From positions 1 through 58,420 of the forward strand of contig NZ_JBHTMU010000027.1 of the NCBI RefSeq assembly GCF_042679605.1: a stretch of 58,420 nt of DNA, read 5' to 3'. Both the position numbers and the translations under genes were made by a program. This document shows, one piece after another, positions 44,662 to 52,457 of this stretch. This DNA is from Litorisediminicola beolgyonensis. Its GTDB lineage: Bacteria; Pseudomonadota; Alphaproteobacteria; Rhodobacterales; Rhodobacteraceae. Each line of letters opens with the position of its first letter. Position 1 is the first letter of the stretch. The notes beneath the pieces were generated by a model. That model saw only the letters and a list, made by a program, of their open reading frames with translations. It was not told the DNA's origin and ran no database searches.

Positions 44662-44946
44662 ATGATACGCTCAGAATTGATCCAGAAGATCGCGGACGAT
44701 AACCCGCATCTCTACCAGCGCGATGTCGAGCGCATCGTGAACACCATCTTCGACGAGATCACCGGGGCGATGGCCCGGGGCGACCGCGTCGAGCTGCGCG
44801 GCTTCGGCGCGTTCTCGGTCAAGAAGCGCGATGCGCGCGTCGGACGGAACCCGCGCACCGGCGCAGCGGTTGACGTCGAGGAGAAACACGTTCCTTTCTT
44901 CAAGACCGGCAAACTGCTTCGCGACCGACTGAACGGAAAGACCTGA
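44662..44946 (+). CDS. ihfB: Integration host factor subunit beta
   Basis: This 94-residue DNA-bending protein starts MIRSELIQKIADDNPHLYQR at ATG 44662; a longer in-frame start at 44617 lacks conservation. GDRVELRGFGAFSVKKRDARVGRNPRTG is the beta-ribbon arm with the intercalating Pro. With IhfA it bends DNA in replication, recombination and transcription. GGGGGGACG lies upstream as ribosome-binding site, and lapA follows by 4 bp. Confidence 0.96.
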   Translation: MIRSELIQKIADDNPHLYQRDVERIVNTIFDEITGAMARGDRVELRGFGAFSVKKRDARVGRNPRTGAAVDVEEKHVPFFKTGKLLRDRLNGKT

Positions 44947-44950
44947 TCCC

Positions 44951-45307
44951 ATGCGCTACATCCGCTACGCCTTCCTCGCCCTTCTCGCCATCGTGCTGAT
45001 CGCGGTGGCGCTTGCCAACCGCGAGGTGGTGACGCTGCAGCTTCTGCCAGCGGAGCTTTCGGCGCTTCTGGGCCTGCAGGAGCGCGTCAGCATGCCGCTC
45101 TTCTTCGTGGTCGTCGCGAGCATCGCGGCGGGGCTTCTGATCGGCTTCGTCTGGGAATGGCTGCGCGAGCACAAGCACCGCGCCACCGCCGCGCGCCGCG
45201 AAGCCCGCATCCGCGAGCTCGAGCGGGAGCTCTCGAAGGTCAAGGGCCAGCGCGACCAAGGCAAGGACGAGGTTCTGGTCATTCTCGACGAGAAACGCGC
45301 GAGCTGA
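44951..45307 (+). CDS. LapA-family (DUF1049) inner-membrane protein
   Basis: This 118-residue protein has two membrane helices (FLALLAIVLIAVALANREVV and MPLFFVVVASIAAGLLIGFVWEW) and a C-terminal coiled coil (AARREARIRELERELSKVKG). This is the LapA/YciS layout; in E. coli LapA with LapB tunes LpxC turnover in lipopolysaccharide synthesis. LapB is not adjacent here. It is co-transcribed with ihfB. Confidence 0.85.
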   Translation: MRYIRYAFLALLAIVLIAVALANREVVTLQLLPAELSALLGLQERVSMPLFFVVVASIAAGLLIGFVWEWLREHKHRATAARREARIRELERELSKVKGQRDQGKDEVLVILDEKRAS

Positions 45308-45321
45308 TCGGGGACCGGGCA

Positions 45322-45387
45322 GGGGGCGCTGCCCCCTCTTGGCCTTCGGCCAATTCACCCCCGGCGGTATTTGGGAAAAAGAGAAGC
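45322..45387 (+). repeat. Composite dispersed repeat, long copy 1 (includes motif copy 4)
   Basis: Two hairpins, GGGGGC/GCCCCC (45322-45336) and TTGGCC/GGCCAA (45339-45353), are followed by TTCACCCCCGG and the tail CGGTATTTGGGAAAAAGAGA with AGC (45365-45387). Nearly the same sequence recurs at 55378-55444. It lies between convergent lapA and mur. Confidence 0.85.
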
Positions 45388-45424
45388 AGGCAGGGTGGGC
45401 ACCTGTTCCGGGGGCTCTCTGGGT

Positions 45425-45856
45425 TCAGGCGTCGCGGCGTTTGCGGACGTAGAGCTCGAGCCGGTGATGGACGATCTCGTAGCCCATCTCTCGGGCGAGC
45501 GCGGCCTGCAGCTCCTCGATCCGCTCGGAGTGGAACTCGATCACCTCGCCGCTCTCGACATCGATCATGTGGTCGTGATGCTCGGCATCGGCGGGTTCGA
45601 ACCGCGCCGTCTCGCCCTGGAACTGGTGGCGCTGGATCACGCCGTGCTCCTCGAGCGCGGCGAGGGTGCGGTAGACCGTCGAGAGCGAGATGCCGGGCAG
45701 TTCGTCCGAGGCGCGGCGGTGCAGCTCGACCGCGTCGGGGTGGTCGTCGGCGCGCGCCATGATCTCAAGGAGCGCCGCGCGCTGGCGGGTGATGCGGATA
45801 CCCTGGGCGCGCAAGGCCCGGGTCAGCCGTTCGGTATCTGCGTCGGTCTCGCTCAT
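45425..45856 (-). CDS. mur: Fur-family metalloregulator (manganese uptake regulator Mur)
   Basis: This protein of about 143 residues starts MSETDADTERLTRALRAQGI at ATG 45856. It has the winged helix (RITRQRAALLEIMA, LSTVYRTLAALEEHGVIQRH) and metal-binding HHDHMIDVESGEVIEF. The CxxC zinc pairs of Zur are absent. Its divergent position to sitABCD and two tandem operator-like repeats in the spacer favour Mur, the Mn-responsive Fur paralogue of alphaproteobacteria, over Fur proper. Confidence 0.82.
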   Translation of the reverse strand: MSETDADTERLTRALRAQGIRITRQRAALLEIMARADDHPDAVELHRRASDELPGISLSTVYRTLAALEEHGVIQRHQFQGETARFEPADAEHHDHMIDVESGEVIEFHSERIEELQAALAREMGYEIVHHRLELYVRKRRDA

Positions 45857-45902
45857 GGGCTTTTCTGATGGCACGGCGCGGGGCCCGGCATCAAGAGGCT
45901 CT

Positions 45903-45952
45903 TGCAACTCGGTCGCAACTGCGGCAGTTAGATGCAAATCGGTCGCATCTGC
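45903..45952 (+). promoter_or_regulatory. Tandem operator-like repeats between mur and sitA
   Basis: TGCAACTCGGTCGCAACTGC (45903-45922) and TGCAAATCGGTCGCATCTGC (45933-45952) match at 18 of 20 bases and start exactly 30 bp apart. The second also contains the inverted pair AGATGC/GCATCT. They end just before the sitA ribosome-binding site and resemble the TGCAA-rich Mur-responsive sites known in rhizobia. Confidence 0.65.
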
Positions 45953-45972
45953 AAAAGGAGGTCGCCGCCGCC

Positions 45973-46863
45973 ATGACGTCTCGTCCCTGTCTCGCCGCCA
46001 CGCTGACCGTCGCCGCCATGCTCTCGGCCGGTGCGGCCGCCGCCGAGCGGCTGAAGGTCGCGACCAGTTTCACCGTGATCGCGGACATGGCCCGGAACGT
46101 CGCGGGGGACGCGGCGGAGGTGGTGTCGATCACCAAGCCCGGCGCCGAGATCCACGGCTACCAGCCGACGCCGCGCGATATCCTGCGCGCCTCGGATGCC
46201 GACCTGATCCTCTGGAATGGGCTGAACCTCGAGCTTTGGTTCGAACAGTTCCTCGGCAATCTTCGCGACGTGCCTGCGGTCACGCTCTCGGACGGGATCG
46301 AGCCGATCTCGATCTCGGGCGGGAGTTATGACGGCAAGCCCAACCCGCATGCCTGGATGGGGCTCGACAGCGCGCTCGCCTATGTCGCCGCGATCGAGGC
46401 CGCTTTGTCCGAGGCCGATCCCGACAATGCCGAGACCTATGCCGCCAACGCCGCTGCCTATGCAGAGGAGATCCGCGCCACCATCGGACCCTTGCGCGAC
46501 CGGATCGCGGCGCTCCCGGAGGAGCGCCGGTGGCTTGTCACCTGCGAGGGGGCGTTTTCCTACCTGGCGCGCGATTTCGGGCTGAAGGAGCTCTATCTCT
46601 GGCCGATGAATGCCGACCAGACCGGAACGCCCCAGCAGGTGCGCGCGGTGATCGACGGAGTGCGCGAAGAGGCCATTCCGGCGGTCTTCTGCGAGAGCAC
46701 GGTGAACACCGCGCCGGCCGAGCAGGTCGCCCGCGAGACCGGAGCGGAGTATGGCGGCGTACTCTATGTCGATTCGCTCTCCGAGCCGGACGGGCCGGTG
46801 CCGACCTATCTCGATCTCCTGCGGGTGACGGCCACGACCATCGCCGAGGGGCTTGCCGAATGA
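45973..46863 (+). CDS. sitA: Manganese/iron ABC transporter, substrate-binding protein
   Basis: This protein of about 296 residues has signal peptide MTSRPCLAATLTVAAMLSAG ending AAAA-ERLKV. The cluster A-I binding protein motifs include VVSITKPGAEIHGYQPTP with His, NPHAWMG with the second His, LVTCEGAFSYLARDFG with Glu, and FCESTVN. The WPMNADQTGTPQQV segment is typical of SitA/YfeA and favours Mn2+ (or Fe2+) over Zn2+; the His-rich loop of ZnuA is missing. AAGGAGG lies 11 bases before the ATG. It overlaps sitB by 4 bases. Confidence 0.9.
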   Translation: MTSRPCLAATLTVAAMLSAGAAAAERLKVATSFTVIADMARNVAGDAAEVVSITKPGAEIHGYQPTPRDILRASDADLILWNGLNLELWFEQFLGNLRDVPAVTLSDGIEPISISGGSYDGKPNPHAWMGLDSALAYVAAIEAALSEADPDNAETYAANAAAYAEEIRATIGPLRDRIAALPEERRWLVTCEGAFSYLARDFGLKELYLWPMNADQTGTPQQVRAVIDGVREEAIPAVFCESTVNTAPAEQVARETGAEYGGVLYVDSLSEPDGPVPTYLDLLRVTATTIAEGLAE

Positions 46864-47729
46864 GCGATGCGCCGGGGCTCGAGGTCAGCGACGTCTCCGT
46901 CACCTATCGCAACGGGCACACCGCGCTTCGCGATGCGAGCTTTGAGTTGCCGCGCGGCACGGTGACCGCGCTCGTCGGTGTGAACGGTGCCGGAAAATCG
47001 ACGCTCTTCAAAGCGTTGATGGGCTTTGTTCCCACGTCCTCGGGCACGATCCGCATCCTCGGCCAGCCGGTGCGCGCGGCGCTCAAAGCCGGTCTCGTCG
47101 CCTATGTCCCGCAGGCCGAGGAGGTCGATTGGTCCTTCCCGGTGCTGGTCGAGGACGTGGTAATGATGGGCCGTTACGGCCATATGGGCTTTCTGAGACG
47201 CGCCCGCGCCGCCGATCATGCCGCCGTCGACGCCGCGCTCGCGCGGGTCGGGATGAGCGACTATCGCCACCGCCAGATCGGCGAGCTTTCCGGCGGGCAG
47301 CGCAAGCGCGTCTTCCTTGCCCGCGCGCTGGCGCAGGACGGGCAGGTGATCCTCTTGGACGAGCCCTTCACCGGCGTCGATGTGACCACCGAGGAACAGA
47401 TCACCGCGCTTCTGCGCGAGCTGCGTGACGAGGGCCGGGTGATGCTGGTCTCGACCCACAATCTGGGCTCGGTGCCCGAGTTCTGCGACCGCACCGTTCT
47501 GGTCAAGGGCACGGTCCTGGCCGCGGGTCCGACCGAGCAGATCTTCACCCGTGCCAATCTCGAACGCGCCTTCGGTGGCGTTCTGCGCCATGTGACGCTG
47601 GGCGGGGGCGATCTGCATGACGACGAGGATGCGCGCACCCTGTCGATCCTGACCGATGACGAGCGGCCCTTCATCCGTTACGGCGGCAAGACGCTCCGCC
47701 GCGAGCAGGAGCAGGAGCCCGACCGGTGA
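46860..47729 (+). CDS. sitB: Manganese/iron ABC transporter, ATP-binding protein
   Basis: This 289-residue ATPase starts MSDAPGLEVSDVSVTYRNGH at an ATG overlapping the sitA stop. Walker A is VGVNGAGKSTLF, the Q-loop is YVPQAEEVDW, the signature is LSGGQRKR, Walker B is VILLDEPFTGVD and the H-loop is LVSTHNLG. It energises import through SitC and SitD. It overlaps sitC by 4 bases (GTGA). Confidence 0.93.
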   Translation: MSDAPGLEVSDVSVTYRNGHTALRDASFELPRGTVTALVGVNGAGKSTLFKALMGFVPTSSGTIRILGQPVRAALKAGLVAYVPQAEEVDWSFPVLVEDVVMMGRYGHMGFLRRARAADHAAVDAALARVGMSDYRHRQIGELSGGQRKRVFLARALAQDGQVILLDEPFTGVDVTTEEQITALLRELRDEGRVMLVSTHNLGSVPEFCDRTVLVKGTVLAAGPTEQIFTRANLERAFGGVLRHVTLGGGDLHDDEDARTLSILTDDERPFIRYGGKTLRREQEQEPDR

Positions 47730-48571
47730 TCCTGCTGGAGCCCTTCTCCTACGGCTACATGACCAACGCGATCTGGGTTTCGGCGCTGGTCGGCGGGGTC
47801 TGCGCCTTCCTGTCCTCCTACCTGATGCTCAAGGGCTGGTCGCTGATCGGCGATGCGCTCTCGCATTCGGTGGTGCCGGGTGTCGCCGGAGCCTACCTGC
47901 TGGGGCTGCCCTTCGCGCTTGGGGCGTTCCTGTCGGGCGGGCTCGCGGCGCTGACGATGCTGTTTCTCTCCGAGCGTTCAGGTCTGAAGCCCGACGTGGT
48001 GATCGGGCTGATCTTCACGTCCTTCTTCGGGCTTGGGCTGTTCATGGTGTCGGTGAACCCGGTCTCCGTCTCGATCCAGACCATCACCATGGGCAATATC
48101 CTCGCCGTCACGCCCGCCGACACCGCGCAGCTGGTGGCGATCGGAGGCGTGTCGCTCCTGGCGCTGGGGCTCACCTGGAAGGACCTGATGGTCACCTTCT
48201 TCGACGAGGCCCATGCCCGCGCCATCGGGCTGCGGGTGGGCGCGCTCAAGGCGCTGTTCTTCACGCTTCTCGCGGCCTCCACGGTGGCGGCGATGCAGAC
48301 CGTAGGGGCGTTCCTGGTGATCGCCATGGTGGTGACGCCGGGGGCGACGGCCTATCTCCTGTGCGACCGCTTCCCGCGGCTCATCGTGACCTCCGTGGCG
48401 CTTGGCACTGGGACAAGCGCGACAGGAGCCTATCTCAGCTACTTCCTCGACGGGGCCACGGGCGGGATCATCGTCTGCCTGCAGACGCTCGTCTTCCTCG
48501 CGGCCTTCGTCTTCGCGCCGAAGCACGGACGCCTCGCCGCGCGCCGCCGCGGACGCGAGGCGGCCACATGA
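47726..48571 (+). CDS. sitC: Manganese/iron ABC transporter, permease
   Basis: This 281-residue ABC-3 family permease has about eight helices and starts at GTG 47726 (MILLEPFSYGYMTNAIWVSA). The family segments SSYLMLKGWSLIGDALSHSVVPG and VGAFLVIAMVVTPGATAYLL are present. It pairs with SitD in the membrane; overlaps of 4 bases at both ends show a tightly coupled operon. Confidence 0.92.
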   Translation: MILLEPFSYGYMTNAIWVSALVGGVCAFLSSYLMLKGWSLIGDALSHSVVPGVAGAYLLGLPFALGAFLSGGLAALTMLFLSERSGLKPDVVIGLIFTSFFGLGLFMVSVNPVSVSIQTITMGNILAVTPADTAQLVAIGGVSLLALGLTWKDLMVTFFDEAHARAIGLRVGALKALFFTLLAASTVAAMQTVGAFLVIAMVVTPGATAYLLCDRFPRLIVTSVALGTGTSATGAYLSYFLDGATGGIIVCLQTLVFLAAFVFAPKHGRLAARRRGREAAT

Positions 48572-49392
48572 GCCTCGGGGAGCTTCTCCTGCCGTTGCAG
48601 TTCCCGTTCATGCAGAACGCCTTTCTGATCTGCATGATCGTGGCGGTGCCGACGGCGCTCCTGTCCTGCTTTCTCGTGCTCAAGGGCTGGGCGCTGATGG
48701 GCGACGCGGTCAGCCACGCGGTGCTGCCGGGCATCGTCATCGCCTATGTCACCGGCCTGCCGCTGATCCTCGGCGCTTTCGCGGCGGGCATGACCTGCGC
48801 GGTGGCGACCGGCTACCTGACAGAGACCTCGCGGATCAAGGAGGACACGGTGATGGGCGTCGTCTTCTCGGGCATGTTCGGTCTGGGGCTGGTGCTCTAT
48901 GTCTGGGCGAAGCCCGAGGCGCATCTCGACCATATCCTCTTCGGCAACATGCTGGGCGTTTCGACTGCGGATCTCGTGAGCGCCGGCGCCATCTCGGCGG
49001 TGATCACGCTGGGCCTGCTGGCGGTCTGGCGCGATCTTCTCCTGCACGCTTTCGATCCGGCGCAGGCGCGGGCGCTTGGGCTGCCGGTCACCGCGCTTCA
49101 TTACGGGCTTCTCGCCGCGCTTTCGCTCGCCATCGTGGCGACGCTGACGGCGGCGGGGCTGATCCTCGCCATCGCGCTCCTGATCACGCCCGGGGCCATC
49201 GCTTTCCTGATGACCCGGCGCTTCGCGGCGATGCTCGGGGTCGCGGTGGCGGTCAACGTGACCGCGATGCTGGCGGGCACCTATCTGAGCTTCTTTCTCG
49301 ACAGCGCGCCCGCGCCGACCATCGTGCTGATCCTGAGCGGCGTCTTCGTCTGCGCCTTCCTCATCCGCCAGCGCCGCGTCCGCGCCGCCTGA
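48568..49392 (+). CDS. sitD: Manganese/iron ABC transporter, permease
   Basis: This 274-residue second ABC-3 permease starts MSLGELLLPLQFPFMQNAFL. The same core appears as FLVLKGWALMGDAVSHAVLPG and AGLILAIALLITPGAIAFLM, showing that sitC and sitD are paralogues. Its last 32 bases overlap the 3' end of the convergent EamA gene. Confidence 0.92.
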   Translation: MSLGELLLPLQFPFMQNAFLICMIVAVPTALLSCFLVLKGWALMGDAVSHAVLPGIVIAYVTGLPLILGAFAAGMTCAVATGYLTETSRIKEDTVMGVVFSGMFGLGLVLYVWAKPEAHLDHILFGNMLGVSTADLVSAGAISAVITLGLLAVWRDLLLHAFDPAQARALGLPVTALHYGLLAALSLAIVATLTAAGLILAIALLITPGAIAFLMTRRFAAMLGVAVAVNVTAMLAGTYLSFFLDSAPAPTIVLILSGVFVCAFLIRQRRVRAA

Positions 49393-50308
49393 AAAGGACG
49401 CGCAGCGCCGCCCACTGGCTGACCGCCACGCCCGCGAGGATCAGCGCCAGCGCCGACCAGAGCGTCGGCGGCGCAGGCTCGTTCAGGATCAGGATTCCGA
49501 GGACGACCGACCACACCGGCACCTGGTAGTTCACGAGGCTCATGAAGACCGGACCGGCGGTGCGGATGACCAGGACCCGCAGGAGGTTCGCCCCCGCCGT
49601 CGGCACCAGCCCCAGAAGCACGAGCCAGAAGAGCGTCGCGCGATCCGGCAGCGCCGGTGCGCCCTCGGCCAAGGCCGCGACCGGCACCACCACCAGCGCG
49701 CCGAAGAGAAGCGGCACCGCCGCGAGCCCGATCGGGTCGATCGGCGGCAGACGCCGCATCATCACCGAGGACGAGGCATAGCAGGCCGCCGCGCCGAGAC
49801 AGGCCAGCCGTCCGAAGGGCTCCAGCGGATCGCCCGAGCTCTCCAGAGCGCCCGCGCCGGTCAGCAGGATCGTCACGCCCAGAAACCCGATCCCGAAGCC
49901 GATGACGCGCCGCAGGGTCAGCCGCTCTCCGGGCAGGAACAGATGCGCGAGCGGCAGCACGATGAGCGCCACCGCCGCCATCGACACGCCCGCAAAGCCG
50001 CTGGTGACCCGGACCTGACCCCAGCTCAGGAGCATGAAGGGCAGGGCGGTGTTCAGCACGCCCACGATGGCAAGCCGTCCGTAGGGTCGCGCGTCGCTCA
50101 GAAAGAGCCGCCCGCCCAGCATCTGCCAGATCGCCACGGTCACGATCGCGGCACCGGAAATGCGCGCCGCGGCCAGCCAGGCGGGTCCGATTCCGCGCAA
50201 GGCGAGCTCGATCACAACGAAGGTCCCGCCCCAGGTCACCCCGAGCGCGGCCACCATCGCCCAGGAGGCCAGCGTGATCCGCGGCGCAAACGGAGATGTT
50301 TTTTGCAT
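49361..50308 (-). CDS. EamA-family (DMT superfamily) membrane transporter
   Basis: This protein of about 315 residues has ten membrane helices in two EamA halves, starting MQKTSPFAPRITLASWAMVA; FVVIELALRGIGPAWLAAARI and GFAGVSMAAVALIVLPLAHL are typical. Substrate is unknown. The ATG at 50308 is used; an upstream in-frame extension is not membrane-like. Its tail overlaps sitD by 32 bases on the other strand. Confidence 0.85.
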   Translation of the reverse strand: MQKTSPFAPRITLASWAMVAALGVTWGGTFVVIELALRGIGPAWLAAARISGAAIVTVAIWQMLGGRLFLSDARPYGRLAIVGVLNTALPFMLLSWGQVRVTSGFAGVSMAAVALIVLPLAHLFLPGERLTLRRVIGFGIGFLGVTILLTGAGALESSGDPLEPFGRLACLGAAACYASSSVMMRRLPPIDPIGLAAVPLLFGALVVVPVAALAEGAPALPDRATLFWLVLLGLVPTAGANLLRVLVIRTAGPVFMSLVNYQVPVWSVVLGILILNEPAPPTLWSALALILAGVAVSQWAALRVLFRRRGRGAGG

Positions 50309-50425
50309 GATTTCCAAGCGGTTTTCCGGCAAGACCCCGCTCTTGATGCGAGCGTGCTTTGATTGCGCCCGTTCGAGGGCTACTCTTTGACTGTCATTGC
50401 GACCGAAACCAAGGGAGGCCGCCCC

Positions 50426-50500
50426 ATGTATATTCTCGTCATCCTCATCCTGCTCGCCCTTCTGGGCCTCTGCGTCTGGCAGCTCAAGGACGGGATGTAA
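50426..50500 (+). CDS. Tiny single-helix membrane peptide
   Basis: A 24-codon frame (MYILVILILLALLGLCVWQL, then KDGM) has a strong ribosome-binding site, GGGAGG, 8 bases before the ATG. It encodes one hydrophobic helix with a short charged tail. Such peptides often act as small regulators or subunits of membrane complexes; no relative is recognised. Confidence 0.45.
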   Translation: MYILVILILLALLGLCVWQLKDGM

Positions 50501-50575
50501 GGGGGCCAGGCCCGGAACGGCCAGTCCGCTCCTGACGTTTTTCCCCGACAGTTCAACGTCACAGGGAGATACGTC

Positions 50576-50701
50576 ATGGAATACACCTACATCATTCCGA
50601 TCGTCACATTGATCGCGCTCCTGAGCCTTACCGTGGCCAGGGCGAGCGTCAATTTGCGCCGCTGGGCCAAGATCATGCAGGCGGACGAGGGCGACCGGTA
50701 A
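50576..50701 (+). CDS. Small single-helix membrane peptide
   Basis: A 41-codon frame begins MEYTYIIPIVTLIALLSLTV and ends in a basic then acidic tail (RRWAKIMQADEGDR). GGGAG stands upstream at good distance and an intrinsic terminator follows, so with the 24-residue frame it would form a short transcription unit. Function is unknown. Confidence 0.5.
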   Translation: MEYTYIIPIVTLIALLSLTVARASVNLRRWAKIMQADEGDR

Positions 50702-50735
50702 TCGGCAGCTCCGCGGGGTCGAGACCGCGGAGGCA

Positions 50736-50764
50736 GGTGCCCGCGACGCCGCGGGCACCCTTTT
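50736..50764 (+). terminator. Intrinsic terminator after the small peptide genes
   Basis: A perfect 10-bp stem, GGTGCCCGCG with CGCGGGCACC (loop ACGC), is followed by CTTTT on the plus strand. A rightward transcript must therefore exist here, which supports the small reading frames. Confidence 0.8.
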
Positions 50765-50774
50765 CGAGGCGCGA

Positions 50775-51797
50775 TCAGTTGCGCTCTTTGTCGACCATCT
50801 TGCCAGCCGAGATCCACGGCATCATGCCGCGCAGCTTCTCGCCGACCTGCTCGATCTGGTGCTCGTCGTTCAGGCGACGGGTGCCCTTGAAGAACGGCTG
50901 GCCGACGGTGTTCTCCTGCATGAAGTCCCGGACGAACTTGCCGGTCTGGATGTCGGTCAGAACCGCCTTCATCCGCGCTTTGGTCTCGTCGTAGGGCAGG
51001 ATGCGCGGGCCCGAGACATACTCGCCATACTCGGCGGTGTTCGAGATCGAGTAGTTCATGTTGGCGATGCCGCCTTCGTAGATCAGGTCCACGATCAGCT
51101 TCACCTCGTGCAGGCACTCGAAATAGGCCATCTCGGGGGCATAGCCCGCCTCGACCAGGGTCTCGAAGCCCATCCGGATCAGCTCGACAAGGCCGCCGCA
51201 GAGCACGGCCTGCTCGCCGAAGAGGTCGGTTTCGCACTCTTCGCGGAAGTTGGTCTCGATGATGCCCGAGCGGCCGCCGCCGATGGCCGAGCAGTAGGAC
51301 AGGCCGATCTCGAGCGCCTTGCCGGACGCGTCCTGATGGACCGCCACGAGGCAGGGCACGCCGCCGCCCTTGGTGTATTCGCCGCGCACGGTGTGGCCGG
51401 GGCCCTTCGGCGCCATCATGATGACGTCGACGCCGGGCTTCGGCTCGATCAGGCCGAAATGCACGTTCAGGCCGTGGGCAAAGGCGATGGCCGCGCCGTC
51501 CTTGAGGTTGTCATGCACGTATTTCTTGTAGGTTTCCGCCTGCAGCTCGTCGGGCATGGTGAACATGATCAGGTCGCACCAGGCCGCCGCTTCGGCGATG
51601 CCCATGACCTGCAGGCCTTCGCCTTCGGCCTTCTTGGCCGAGGCCGAGCCCTCGCGCAGGGCGACGACGACGTTCTTGGCGCCCGAATCGCGCAGGTTCA
51701 GGGCATGGGCATGACCCTGGGAGCCGTAGCCCAGGATCGCCACCTTCATGTCCTTGATCAGGTTGATGTCGCAGTCACGGTCGTAATAGACGCGCAT
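50775..51797 (-). CDS. ilvC: Ketol-acid reductoisomerase (NADP+)
   Basis: This 340-residue class I enzyme of valine/isoleucine synthesis begins MRVYYDRDCDINLIKDMKVA. The Rossmann loop is LGYGSQGHAHALNLRDSG; the metal site lies in the C-terminal knotted domain (DLFGEQAVLCGGLVELIRMG, FECLHEVKLIVDLIYEGG). AAGGACG precedes the start. No leader-peptide attenuator was seen in the 131-bp upstream spacer. It is divergent from an Lrp-type regulator. Confidence 0.97.
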   Translation of the reverse strand: MRVYYDRDCDINLIKDMKVAILGYGSQGHAHALNLRDSGAKNVVVALREGSASAKKAEGEGLQVMGIAEAAAWCDLIMFTMPDELQAETYKKYVHDNLKDGAAIAFAHGLNVHFGLIEPKPGVDVIMMAPKGPGHTVRGEYTKGGGVPCLVAVHQDASGKALEIGLSYCSAIGGGRSGIIETNFREECETDLFGEQAVLCGGLVELIRMGFETLVEAGYAPEMAYFECLHEVKLIVDLIYEGGIANMNYSISNTAEYGEYVSGPRILPYDETKARMKAVLTDIQTGKFVRDFMQENTVGQPFFKGTRRLNDEHQIEQVGEKLRGMMPWISAGKMVDKERN

Positions 51798-51869
51798 GAT
51801 TTCGTCCTTCCGGTTTGATTTGTGGCGGGCACTCTAGGCCCGGCGGCGCGAGAGCGGTTGCGTTTTTGA

Positions 51870-51894
51870 TGCGTATTTCGGAAAAAGAAGAAGC
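51870..51894 (+). repeat. Dispersed intergenic motif, copy 5
   Basis: This variant has one extra base (TGCGTATTTCGG then AAAAAGAAGAAGC). It lies between divergent ilvC and lrp, 35 bp before the regulator's ATG. Confidence 0.7.
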
Positions 51895-51928
51895 ATCATT
51901 CGCGCTCTTGAGGATTCCCGGAGAAATC

Positions 51929-52384
51929 ATGCTGGACGACACCGACCGCCGCATCTTGCGCCAGTATCAGGCCGCGCCCGAGGAGCCCTCCGAGGCTCTG
52001 GCCGAGCGCGCGGGCGTCACCCCCTCGACGCTGGCGCGGCGGCTGGCGCGGATGCGCGAGACCGGCGTGTTGCGCGGGGTGCGGGGCGTGATCGACTGGG
52101 CGCAGCTCGGCTACGCGGTCGAGGTGTCGCTGAGGGTCACGCTCGACAAATCGGTTCCGAACGCGCTCGACGCCTTTGTCGCCGCGGCCCGGGAGGTGCA
52201 GGAAGTGCTGGAGATCCAGACCTTTCTCGGCCAGGTCGATGTGCGCCTCGCGGTGATCGCGCGCGATCTGGAAGACTACCAGCGGCTTTACCGCGACCAT
52301 CTTCTGGCCTTGCCGCATATGACCGATCTCGAAGCGCTCATGCATGTGGCGCGGCTCAAGACCGACGAGACCTTGCCGCTATGA
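51929..52384 (+). CDS. Lrp/AsnC-family transcriptional regulator (first of pair)
   Basis: This protein of about 151 residues begins MLDDTDRRILRQYQAAPEEP. The helix-turn-helix is LAERAGVTPSTLARRLARMRETGVLRG and the RAM ligand-binding domain follows (VQEVLEIQTFLGQVDVRLAVIARDLEDY). Members sense amino acids and form octamers. The ATG at 51929 with CGGAG upstream is used rather than a longer start through the dispersed motif. The neighbouring ilvC is a possible target. Confidence 0.9.
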   Translation: MLDDTDRRILRQYQAAPEEPSEALAERAGVTPSTLARRLARMRETGVLRGVRGVIDWAQLGYAVEVSLRVTLDKSVPNALDAFVAAAREVQEVLEIQTFLGQVDVRLAVIARDLEDYQRLYRDHLLALPHMTDLEALMHVARLKTDETLPL

Positions 52385-52420
52385 TGCGTGCTGCTTTGCC
52401 TCAAGAACACCGCCCAAGGT

Positions 52421-52444
52421 GCAGAATTTTCATTAAAATTCTGC
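52421..52444. promoter_or_regulatory. Perfect AT-rich palindrome upstream of the second lrp gene
   Basis: GCAGAATTTT pairs with AAAATTCTGC around CATT. The CAG-AATTTT and AAAATT-CTG halves fit the Lrp-type operator pattern. It ends 13 bases before the ATG at 52458 and lies 36 bp after the first regulator gene. It could also act as a weak terminator. Confidence 0.6.
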
Positions 52445-52457
52445 GTGCGTCGCGCTC

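Noticed and set aside
45425..49392. Reading the Fur-like/ABC cluster as zur-znuABC
   Set aside because: The binding protein lacks the His-rich loop, has the SitA-type GTPQQV segment, there are two permeases, and the regulator lacks Zur's CxxC pairs.
51798..51928. Riboswitch or leader-peptide attenuator upstream of ilvC
   Set aside because: The 131-bp spacer shows no run of branched-chain codons, no alternating hairpins and no terminator on the ilvC strand.
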